Positions 1-6,539 of a DNA stretch of 6,737 nucleotides are shown piece after piece. Below the pieces are notes generated by a model, which worked only from the letters and a program-made list of their open reading frames with translations, ran no database searches and had not been told where the DNA came from. The position numbers and the translations under genes were made by a program. The stretch's first letter is position 1, and the number at the start of each line of letters is the position of its first letter. Source of the stretch: Bacillota bacterium (lineage in GTDB: Bacteria; Bacillota; Sulfobacillia; JAJZYS01; JAJYTV01); NCBI GenBank assembly GCA_021786135.1, contig JAJYNV010000120.1, positions 1-6,737 on the forward strand, given 5' to 3'.

Positions 1-580
1 CTGCAATCTCGCCCGGCGCGACGCGCGCCTCGGCGATCTCCTCCACTTCGTGACGCAAAAGATCCATCTGCCGCGCGCGCTGGCGCGGGTCGCCACCGGC
101 GTCCTGGCGCCTCTGACTGAGCTGCTGGATGCGCTGGCGGGTCGCCATGGCCGCCTCATAAGCCTCGTTACTGCCTGCGTAGCGGTCGAGGAGCTCGCGC
201 TGGCGCCTTGGTCTCAGGAGCGTGGCCGCCTCGCCCTGGGCCAGCAGTTCGACCAGCCGATCGCCCAGGAGTCGCACCTCTTGCGCCGGCGCCATGCGTC
301 CGTCGATGCGCGACAGCGAACGGCCCTCGGCGCTGATCTCGCGCTCAAGCAGTACCTCACCGCCACCCGGCGGCCAGAAGAGCGCCGCGACGCTGGCCGC
401 GCCCGCGCCCTGGCGCACGACGTGCCGGCTTGCGCGCGCACCGAGCGCCAGATCGAGTCCATCGAGCAGAATGGACTTGCCGGCGCCCGTCTCACCGGTG
501 ATGACTGTGAGACCAGGTTCGAACTCAAGTTCAATCGCGTCGACGATCGCAAGCTCGCGCAGCTGCAGCAGCCTGAGCAT
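1..580 (-). CDS. recN: DNA repair protein RecN, N-terminal part (runs off the window)
   Basis: RecN is an SMC-like ATPase that acts early in double-strand break repair. The frame is open from the ATG at 580 to the window edge, giving 193 residues of a protein usually about 550-570 long. The start MLRLLQLRELAIVDAIELEF matches the family's first strand. The Walker A motif GETGAGKS is at residues 29-36, followed by LLDGLDLALGARAS, REISAEGRSLSRIDGR (81-95) and a charged helical stretch that begins the coiled coil near residue 137. One oddity: the segment normally reading near IHGQHEH here reads LLAQGEA (112-118); the Q-loop glutamine (Q115) is kept but the flanking histidines are lost. The start overlaps the argR stop as TGATG and I see no clear Shine-Dalgarno sequence, so translation probably depends on coupling. 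Walker B and signature motifs lie outside the window. Confidence 0.93.
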   Translation of the reverse strand, partial: MLRLLQLRELAIVDAIELEFEPGLTVITGETGAGKSILLDGLDLALGARASRHVVRQGAGAASVAALFWPPGGGEVLLEREISAEGRSLSRIDGRMAPAQEVRLLGDRLVELLAQGEAATLLRPRRQRELLDRYAGSNEAYEAAMATRQRIQQLSQRRQDAGGDPRQRARQMDLLRHEVEEIAEARVAPGEIA

Positions 581-1068
581 CAGAGCGTAAGCCGGCGCAG
601 GTCCTCGACGATCGCCGGCGATGCGGAGGACGGTCGCACCACCAGAAAAACCGTGCGCTCGCCGGCCATGGTGCCGATCACGCCGGGGATGCGCAGAGAG
701 TCGATCGCTTCGCAGACCGCATCCGCGGTGGCAGGCAGCGTGTGCACGACGATCATGTTGTCGCTCTGCTCGATCGAAAGTACCGAGTCGCGGCAGATGC
801 GCATCAGCTTCTCGTCCGGCGAGGGCTGGCGAATGTCGCTCTGGTAGTGCTGACGGCCGTCGGCGCCCGTCACCTTGAGCAGCCCAAGCTCCTTGATGTC
901 GCGTGAGACCGTGGCCTGTGTCACCGAGAGGCCCACCTGGCGCAGCCGGGCCGCCAGCTCCTCCTGCGTGGCTATGTGCTCTTCGCGCACCAGTTCGAGG
1001 ATTCTCAGCTGGCGCCTGGCCTTGTCCCGTGAAATCGGTCGTTCCACCCCCGCCCTACTCACCGCCAT
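580..1068 (-). CDS. argR: Arginine repressor ArgR/AhrC with altered ligand motif
   Basis: This is a 162-residue transcription factor of the ArgR/AhrC family, which normally forms hexamers and, with arginine bound, controls arginine biosynthesis and catabolism genes. The N-terminal winged helix-turn-helix is clear (about residues 16-67), with TQEELAARL at 34-42 and the recognition helix VTQATVSRDIKELGL at 49-63 (S55, R56). The C-terminal oligomerisation and ligand domain runs from about 85 to 162, with the VVHTLPATADAVCEAID segment. The usual GTxxGDDT arginine-binding motif reads GTMAGERT (132-139), so both aspartates are changed (E137, R138). I prefer the ATG at 1068, preceded by AGGAAGG at a spacing of 5; a GTG two codons upstream (1074) is the alternative. 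The start lies inside the end of nadK and the stop overlaps the recN start, so it is co-translated with both. Confidence 0.95.
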   Translation of the reverse strand: MAVSRAGVERPISRDKARRQLRILELVREEHIATQEELAARLRQVGLSVTQATVSRDIKELGLLKVTGADGRQHYQSDIRQPSPDEKLMRICRDSVLSIEQSDNMIVVHTLPATADAVCEAIDSLRIPGVIGTMAGERTVFLVVRPSSASPAIVEDLRRLTL

Positions 1069-1930
1069 GCGCACCTTCCTCTTCCTGCAGCTTGCGCCTC
1101 AACACATCATAGAAGTTCCAGCCGGGGCGCCGCCAAAGGACTGCCTGCTCCCTGGCCCGCCGCGTGACGACGACATCGTCCGGCAGCAGCTGGATGCCGT
1201 TCTGGCCGTCGACGGTCACGAATGCGTCCGCCGGCGGTGCGATGATGCGCACGCGCACTTCCTCGGCTGGGTCCACAGCGACGGTGCGGGCGTAAAAGGA
1301 GTGCGGGCAGATCGGGGTGATCGAGAGGGCGCGCACATCGGGCGAGAGCACGGGACCACCCGCCGAAAGCGCGTAGGCCGTCGATCCCGTCGGCGTCGAA
1401 AGGACGACGCCGTCCGCCGGCCAGATGAACGCGGGACGGCCGCGCAGTCCGACCTCCACCCGGATCAGACGCGAAAAGGGCCCCTTGGCGATGACGACGT
1501 CGTTGAGCGCCAGGAAGCGCTCGACTACTTCGCCGCCGCGCAGTACCTCGGCGCGGAGCATGTTGCGCTGGTCTACGACCCGGGCACCCGTGAGGAGGCC
1601 GGGCAGTTCGCTCTCGATCTCCTCGGGCTCGAGTTCTGTCAAAAACCCGAGATGGCCGAGGTTCACGCCCACTAGGGCGATACCGTAGGGCGCGAGGCGC
1701 TTCGCCGCCTGCAGGAGCGTGCCGTCACCGCCAAAAACGACAGCCACGTCGACGCGATCAGCCCACGTCTCAAGCGGTTCTGGCTCGGCATCGAGATCCA
1801 GAAGCGCCGCGGCATCGGGCTCAATGGCGTAGCTTCTACCCAGGCGAGCCAGAAGATGGGCGACCTCCTGGGCACGACGCAGCGCTTCAGGCTTGTCGAG
1901 ATTTGGTAGCAGGCCGACTGGCGCCGCCAC
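1055..1930 (-). CDS. nadK: NAD kinase (ATP-NAD kinase, PpnK/NadK)
   Basis: This enzyme phosphorylates NAD to NADP in the cytosol and supplies the NADP pool. The 291-residue length is normal for bacterial NadK. The catalytic GGDGT is at 67-71 (D69), followed by VNLGHLGFLTEL (89-100). The substrate-binding LND pair is at 142-144. The hallmark DGVVLSTPTGSTAYALSAGG occupies 173-192, and SITPICPHS follows at 203-211. The C-terminal beta domain includes VTVDGQ. The start is GTG at 1930, preceded by a perfect AGGAGG (1938-1943) at a spacing of 7. The out-of-frame ATG two bases upstream should be ignored. The gene follows a 148-base gap after the HD gene, so it may have its own promoter, though I see no convincing one. 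Its end overlaps argR. Confidence 0.97.
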   Translation of the reverse strand: MAAPVGLLPNLDKPEALRRAQEVAHLLARLGRSYAIEPDAAALLDLDAEPEPLETWADRVDVAVVFGGDGTLLQAAKRLAPYGIALVGVNLGHLGFLTELEPEEIESELPGLLTGARVVDQRNMLRAEVLRGGEVVERFLALNDVVIAKGPFSRLIRVEVGLRGRPAFIWPADGVVLSTPTGSTAYALSAGGPVLSPDVRALSITPICPHSFYARTVAVDPAEEVRVRIIAPPADAFVTVDGQNGIQLLPDDVVVTRRAREQAVLWRRPGWNFYDVLRRKLQEEEGAHGGE

Positions 1931-2078
1931 ATGCAGGCCTCCTGTTCACGCGACCTTCACCTGTTCGACCGCCCACCGCCCGCCTCCTGCGCGCGGTAGC
2001 GGCCACTTGCGTCTAGCATGGCCGCATGCCCGGGACATGCACCCGCAGCGTGTGAAAATTCAGGAGCGCTCGCTGCCC
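1931..2078 (-). other. Intergenic gap with overlapping inverted repeats, leader of nadK
   Basis: This is the only non-coding gap between genes in the window. On the minus strand it carries three short inverted repeats. GCAGCG/CGCTGC sits at 2071-2076 and 2045-2050, just after the HD gene stop. GCATG/CATGC sits at 2036-2040 and 2024-2028 around TCCCGGG. A perfect 7-base pair GCGGCCA/TGGCCGC sits at 2019-2025 and 1999-2005 with a 13-base loop. The second and third share bases 2024-2025 and so cannot form together. No T-run follows any of them, so they are not typical intrinsic terminators. The nadK Shine-Dalgarno sequence lies at 1938-1943. A regulatory role is possible but unproven. Confidence 0.4.
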
Positions 2079-3299
2079 TCACTCGGCATTGAACAGTCGC
2101 GCCGCCGCCGTGGCTGCCTGCGGCAGCAACTCCTCCTGGGCAAACACGGCGATCGTCCAGAGATCGCGGTAGCGCTCCGCCAGGATGTCGACCTCCGCAT
2201 CACCGCCAGGCGGACGGTCGAGGGCGAAGATGCCTTCGGGCAGTGCCGTCGGCACCTCCATCTCCCGAAACTCCGGTGGCGGCGGGCACGAGATCACCAC
2301 CTGCGCCGACCTGCCCCGAGCGGCCTGCGCGATCGCCGCCTCGGCCTCGCGCCGAGCCCCCGGCCGCTCGAACCTCAGATACAGCTCTTCAAGGCGCCTC
2401 TGCCCCACCTGACGCCGGTCGAAGACCAGCGCACGCTTGGCGAGTCGCCGGCATGCGACCGAGTCCGCGAGTTCCCTGACCTCCTCGCCGTAGTCGCCCT
2501 GCGCCAGGAGATCGAGCAGCGCATCATCGCCCAGCCGAAACAGCGATGACGGCTCGAGCCCGGCCTCCACCGCGAGTTCCACCGCCTTCGCGAGCATGGC
2601 CCCCGCAGCGATCTTGGTGTGGTGCAGGTAGACGCGTTCCGTCAGGAGGTAGCGCATACGGAAGAGCTGCAGGATCTCGGAACGCGCGTCGGGTCGCAGC
2701 CTGCCATGGCGCTCGAGCCGGACACCAAGTCGGCCGTCGAGCAGTTCGAGCGTCTGCAGCACGCGATCGTCGTACTGCTGGCGAATTCCCGTCATGTAGG
2801 CATCGCGGCGCAGATAGTCCAGAAGGTCGGCATCGAGCGGCCCGCTGACGACGTCGTGCGCCCACTGCGGCACGCCGCTGCCGCCCAAGAGTACGCTCAG
2901 GGCCTCAGGTCCCGCCTGCATGCCGTGCAGCGACGCTCCAATCTCTCCCGCGAGTGCGGACTCCATGCGCTCTTGCGTGTCATGGCGCGGAAGAAGCGGC
3001 CGCTCGTCTTCGAACGTGTGTCCGAACGGGGCATGCGCGATATCGTGCAGCAGGGCCGCGATCTGCACTGCGTCGGCCCACGGATCCCGCGCACGGCCGA
3101 TGGCGGCCATGATCAGCCCAGCCGCGTGAGCCGTACCGAGGGAGTGCTCGAACCGGCTGTGCTGAGCGCCTGGATAGACGAGATAAGCGAGCCCGAGCTG
3201 TCGCACGCGCCTGAGCCGCTGCATCCCGCGCGTGTCGAGCAGAGCCTTCACCGCATCCGGGAGTTCGATGTCACCCCAGACGGGGTCGCGCACGAGCAT
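2079..3299 (-). CDS. HD-domain phosphohydrolase, YwfO/SAMHD1-like dNTPase family
   Basis: This is a 406-residue cytosolic protein of the HD superfamily branch that includes SAMHD1, bacterial dGTPases and Bacillus YwfO. The N-terminus has RDPVWGDIELPD and MQRLRRVRQLGLAYLVYPGA, typical of this branch. The metal ligands line up: H52 in HSRFEHSLGT, H85-D86 in LLHDIAHAPFGH (83-94), and D158 in GPLDADLLDYLRRDAY (153-168). The likely activity is hydrolysis of dNTPs to deoxynucleoside and triphosphate, but the substrate cannot be read from sequence. The C-terminal half is less conserved and ends in a helical region. The ATG at 3299 overlaps the tlyA stop as TGATG and has GGAGGAGG (3310-3317) upstream at a spacing of about 10. 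The open frame extends further upstream inside tlyA, but that extension has no family features. Its position between tlyA and nadK is not the usual arrangement. Confidence 0.88.
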   Translation of the reverse strand: MLVRDPVWGDIELPDAVKALLDTRGMQRLRRVRQLGLAYLVYPGAQHSRFEHSLGTAHAAGLIMAAIGRARDPWADAVQIAALLHDIAHAPFGHTFEDERPLLPRHDTQERMESALAGEIGASLHGMQAGPEALSVLLGGSGVPQWAHDVVSGPLDADLLDYLRRDAYMTGIRQQYDDRVLQTLELLDGRLGVRLERHGRLRPDARSEILQLFRMRYLLTERVYLHHTKIAAGAMLAKAVELAVEAGLEPSSLFRLGDDALLDLLAQGDYGEEVRELADSVACRRLAKRALVFDRRQVGQRRLEELYLRFERPGARREAEAAIAQAARGRSAQVVISCPPPPEFREMEVPTALPEGIFALDRPPGGDAEVDILAERYRDLWTIAVFAQEELLPQAATAAARLFNAE

Positions 3300-4075
3300 C
3301 AGGACCAGGCCTCCTCCACGGCTGCAGCGGCATCGAAGTCCCCGGCTCCCGGGCCGAGGTGCATGAGATACTCCCGATTGCCATCGCCGCCCAGGATGGG
3401 CGACGGACATACGCCCAGCGGCGTGAAGCCGTTCGCCGCCGCAGCTTGCGCGACCTCGCAGAGGATGCGCAGATGCACCTTGGGATCGCGAACGACGCCA
3501 CCCTTGCCGACGTCCTTCGGCCCCGCCTCGAACTGCGGCTTGACCAGCGCCACAATCTCGGCGCCTCGTGCAGCGAGGCTCGCGACCGCCGGCAGGACAA
3601 GGCGCAGGGAGATGAAACTGAGATCGAGGCTGAAGAGTTCGATCGCCTCAGGAAGGTCTCCTTGGTGCAGATGGCGCAGGTTCGTCCCCTCATACACGAG
3701 CACGCGGGCGTCTGCGCGCAACACGGCATCCAATTGTCCATGCCCGGCGTCGATCGCATAGACGCGCAAGGCGCCGCGTTCCAGCAGCACCTCAGTAAAT
3801 CCGCCGGTCGATGCTCCCGCGTCGAGGGCCACACGCCCGCGCGGGTCGACGGTGAAGCGTTCCAAGGCGTGGAGAAGCTTCCCTGCGCCGCGCGAGACAT
3901 AGGTTCGTGCCGTCAGCTCGATCGCCGCATCTTCGGCGACCAGTTCCGACTTGCGCAGGGCCGCGCGCCCCGAGACAAGCACCTTCCCGTCCGCGATCAG
4001 CGCCTGCGCCTTGCTACGGCTGGCGCACAGGCCCCGCAGGACCAGGAGTTCGTCAAGACGCGTCCTGGGATGCAT
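3299..4075 (-). CDS. tlyA: TlyA family rRNA 2'-O-methyltransferase
   Basis: TlyA proteins methylate ribose 2'-OH groups of cytidines in 16S and/or 23S rRNA; older annotations call them hemolysin A or YqxC. The 258-residue protein has an N-terminal S4 RNA-binding domain (about 5-62; RLDELLVLRGLCASRSKAQ). An FtsJ/RrmJ-like SAM methyltransferase domain follows, with motif I LDAGASTGGFTE at 84-95. The catalytic K-D-K-E tetrad fits K66 (in SRGAGKLLHAL), D151 (in LDLSFISLR), K179 (in ALVKPQFEAGPKDVGKGG) and E235 (in GNREYLMHL). Length and motif order are normal. The ATG at 4075 overlaps the end of dxs by 23 bases and has a modest AGGTG seven bases upstream. The gene end overlaps the next start as TGATG. 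Whether it modifies one or both rRNAs cannot be told here. Confidence 0.94.
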   Translation of the reverse strand: MHPRTRLDELLVLRGLCASRSKAQALIADGKVLVSGRAALRKSELVAEDAAIELTARTYVSRGAGKLLHALERFTVDPRGRVALDAGASTGGFTEVLLERGALRVYAIDAGHGQLDAVLRADARVLVYEGTNLRHLHQGDLPEAIELFSLDLSFISLRLVLPAVASLAARGAEIVALVKPQFEAGPKDVGKGGVVRDPKVHLRILCEVAQAAAANGFTPLGVCPSPILGGDGNREYLMHLGPGAGDFDAAAAVEEAWS

Positions 4076-5921
4076 CGAGCGACACCTGGAGCGTCCGGGC
4101 CACTTGCGGCGCAGTAAGACCGCACTCCTCGAGCTGTTCGGGCCGCGTCATGTGCTCGATGTAGCGGTCCGGCACGGCCAGGCGCACGAAGCGCCCGCGA
4201 TAACCTTGCCCAACCAGCTGACCGAGGACGGCATCACCGAATCCGCCCGCCTCGGTCCCCTCCTCGATGGTCGCCACCAGCGGGAACTCCGCCGCGCGGC
4301 GCACCATAGGCACATCGATCGGCTTGATGAACCGCGCATCGCCCACAGCCAGCGATATCCCTCGGGCGTCGAGGATCTTGGCGGCGTCGAGGGCCACCTG
4401 CACCATGGTACCAACCGCGAGGATGGCGCCGTGCGTTCCCGCGCGCAGCCATTCCCCCTCGCCGAGGCGGATCTGCTTGCGCTGCCGGCCGACGCCGGGG
4501 CAGTTGCCGCGCGGATAGCGGACCGCGAAGGGACCCTCCAGCGTGAGCGCGAGCCGCAGCATCGCCTCGAGTTCCTGCTCGTCGCGGGGCGCGGCGACGG
4601 TATAGCCGGGAATGGCCCGGAGGTAGGCCATGTCGTAGAGGCCCTGGTGTGTGGCGCCATCCTCGCCCACAAGTCCGGCGCGGTCCAGGCAGAAGACGAC
4701 GGGCAGGCCCTGGATGCCCACATCATGGATGAGCTGGTCGTAAGCTCTTTGCAGGAATGTCGAGTAGATGGCGCAGAGCGGCCGCAGTCCCTGGCTCGCG
4801 AGTCCCGCCGAGAACGTCACGGCATGCGCCTCAGCGATGCCGACGTCGAAGAAACGGCTCGGATGCGCGTCGCGGAAGTGACGCAGCCCGGTGCCGTCGG
4901 CCATCGCCGCCGTCACCGCGACTACGCGCTCATCTTTGCTGCCGATGTCGGCCGCGATCTCCCCGAACGCGTCGCTCCAACTGACGCCGTTCTTCTTGTC
5001 GGCCTTGCCAAGGCCGGTATCCACCTCGAATGGAGCGGTGGAGTGCCACTTGTTCGCGTCCTTGGCGGCGGGCTCGTAGCCGTGTCCCTTTTCGGTGACC
5101 GCATGCACGAGGACGGGACCGCCCATCTCCTGCGCACGCCTCAGCACCGCGCGCAGCATCGCGACATCATGACCGTCGATCGGTCCGAGGTAGCGCACGC
5201 CCAGTTCCTCGAAGATCTCCCCTGGCACGAAGAGATGCTTGACCGAGTCCTTCATGCGCTCGGCCGCTTCGGCCGCCCCCTTGCCCACCACCGGGATGAG
5301 GCGCAGCGCAGACTCGACGTCGTGCTTGAACCTGCGCACGGCCGGCGTCGTGCGGATCTTTGTCAGATACGTCGAGACGGCGCCGACGTTGGGCGAGATC
5401 GACATCGAGTTGTCGTTCAGGACGATGATCAGATCGGTACCGATCTGGCCAGCGTTGTTGAGGCCCTCGTAGGCGAGGCCGCCCGTGAGCGCCCCATCGC
5501 CGATCACGGCGGCCACACCACAGTGCTCGTGCTGCAGGTCGCGCGCCGTGGCGATGCCGAGCGCAGCGGATATAGCCGTGGAGGCATGGCCGGCGCCGAA
5601 GGGATCCCGCGGGCTCTCCTCGCGCCGCAAGTATCCGCTGGCACCGCCCCGCTGGCGCAGATGCTGAAAGATATCGCGCCGCCCCGTGAGGAGCTTGTGG
5701 GCATAGGCTTGGTGGCCGACATCGAAGACCATCTTGTCGGTCTCGTGATGCAGCACGGCGTGCAGCGCAACGGTGATCTCAACCGCACCAAGGCTCGGCG
5801 CCAGGTGTCCTCCAACGCGGGACACGACGTCGATGATCTCATGGCGGATGTCGGTGCAGAGAACCCTGAGTTCCGCATCGCTCATCTGCCCGATGTCCCG
5901 GCCTCGGAGCAGATCCTCCAT
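4053..5921 (-). CDS. dxs: 1-deoxy-D-xylulose-5-phosphate synthase
   Basis: Dxs condenses pyruvate and glyceraldehyde-3-phosphate using thiamine diphosphate, the entry step of the MEP isoprenoid pathway, in the cytosol as a dimer. The 622 residues match the usual length. Visible motifs: VGGHLAPSLGAVE (36-48, active-site H39), FDVGHQAYAHKLLTGR (66-81), the TPP/metal motif GDGALTGG...NN (141-156), KGHGYEPAAKDANKWHSTAPF (in 278-298), the catalytic glutamate in FDVGIAEAHA (E364), YSTFLQRAYDQ (386-396), and LDRAGLVGEDGATHQG (412-427). The C-terminal transketolase domain includes AVRYPRG and IEEGTEAGGFG. The ATG directly follows the stop of the upstream membrane protein gene (TGAATG), with GGGGAGGG as Shine-Dalgarno sequence inside that gene's end, so the two are probably translationally coupled. 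Nothing suggests damage. Confidence 0.98.
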   Translation of the reverse strand: MEDLLRGRDIGQMSDAELRVLCTDIRHEIIDVVSRVGGHLAPSLGAVEITVALHAVLHHETDKMVFDVGHQAYAHKLLTGRRDIFQHLRQRGGASGYLRREESPRDPFGAGHASTAISAALGIATARDLQHEHCGVAAVIGDGALTGGLAYEGLNNAGQIGTDLIIVLNDNSMSISPNVGAVSTYLTKIRTTPAVRRFKHDVESALRLIPVVGKGAAEAAERMKDSVKHLFVPGEIFEELGVRYLGPIDGHDVAMLRAVLRRAQEMGGPVLVHAVTEKGHGYEPAAKDANKWHSTAPFEVDTGLGKADKKNGVSWSDAFGEIAADIGSKDERVVAVTAAMADGTGLRHFRDAHPSRFFDVGIAEAHAVTFSAGLASQGLRPLCAIYSTFLQRAYDQLIHDVGIQGLPVVFCLDRAGLVGEDGATHQGLYDMAYLRAIPGYTVAAPRDEQELEAMLRLALTLEGPFAVRYPRGNCPGVGRQRKQIRLGEGEWLRAGTHGAILAVGTMVQVALDAAKILDARGISLAVGDARFIKPIDVPMVRRAAEFPLVATIEEGTEAGGFGDAVLGQLVGQGYRGRFVRLAVPDRYIEHMTRPEQLEECGLTAPQVARTLQVSLDASQDAS

Positions 5922-6500
5922 TCAAAGCCCTCCCCGGCGTCGCTTCGGCCGCGGTTCGAGGATGTGCAGCGGCAACACCGCCTCTATCGCCTCAAGAACA
6001 CGGCCGACCAGCCAGACGATGGTGTCCGCCCTGCGGATCGCCAGACCTTTTGCTGCTGATTTTAGACCAATTGTGACAGCTGAGACGAGCGCAACCGCAA
6101 GAATCGCGCCGAAGCCGCGGATGGAGGGCTCGGCCTGCAACGCAAGGCCCGCCGCCAGAGCGCCGGAAAGGGTGCCCGCGATATCGCCGACGACGTCCGA
6201 GCAGAGCGTCGCCACCCTGTCGGCCTGCCGCACGAGCTGGATCGCCTTGCGCGCTCCCGGCCGCTTGCTTGCGGAACGGGCGTGAAACGGAGTCTCATGC
6301 GCGCGTCGCGGCCACCCCGACAATATCGAACGCCACCCCGAGCAGGATGATCAGAAGCAGTACGGGTATGGCGGCCAAGACTGGCCAGCCGAGCACGGCG
6401 GTCTGGGCGGGCCAAGTGACGGCGCGAGCGCCACGACGAAGGCCAGGAGGGCGAACCGCACCGCGCGCCAGCCCAGGCGCTCGGCCTGTCGTCTCAACAT
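5922..6500 (-). CDS. oapA: OapA-like OLE RNA-associated membrane protein, frame broken twice
   Basis: This gene must be read in two frames. From the ATG at 6500 the frame gives MLRRQAERLGWRAVRFALLA and a first hydrophobic helix, then meets a stop unless it moves at about 6409-6416 (a short C run on the coding strand). The middle (VLLLIILLGVAFDIVGVA) is in another frame, ends at a stop at 6295-6297, and the first frame resumes at about 6297-6305 (a CG repeat) with HETPFHARSASKRPGARKA. Repaired, it makes about 193 residues with four membrane segments near 14-30, 41-64, 104-123 and 131-147, plus a basic tail. From memory it resembles the small clostridial membrane protein upstream of dxs, sometimes labelled CorB-like, which corresponds to OapA, the protein that holds OLE RNA at the membrane. 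The indels may be sequencing errors or real decay. The exact start is uncertain: GAGGTC lies very close to the ATG, and the next codon, TTG, is better spaced. Confidence 0.72.
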
Positions 6501-6539
6501 GACCTCGCAAACAAAGGATCGGGTGGAAACCTGCAAGGT

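Noticed and set aside
2053..2062. TGAATTTTCA palindrome in the HD-nadK gap as a possible ARG box for ArgR
   Set aside because: ARG boxes are longer imperfect palindromes of the form TGAAT-N4-ATTCA. This site is four bases too short, is single, and lies ahead of nadK rather than arginine genes.
1999..2076. Intrinsic terminator between the HD gene and nadK
   Set aside because: The stems are short and none is followed by a T-run on the minus strand.
2619..3761. Plus-strand open frame of 380 codons opposite the HD gene and tlyA
   Set aside because: It lies antisense to two well-supported genes, is low-complexity and Arg/Ala-rich, and has no domain.
3951..6059. A 702-codon open frame on the plus strand opposite dxs
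   Set aside because: It is antisense to an intact, motif-perfect dxs, spans parts of two other genes, and has no recognisable domain. It is a shadow caused by GC-rich codon usage.
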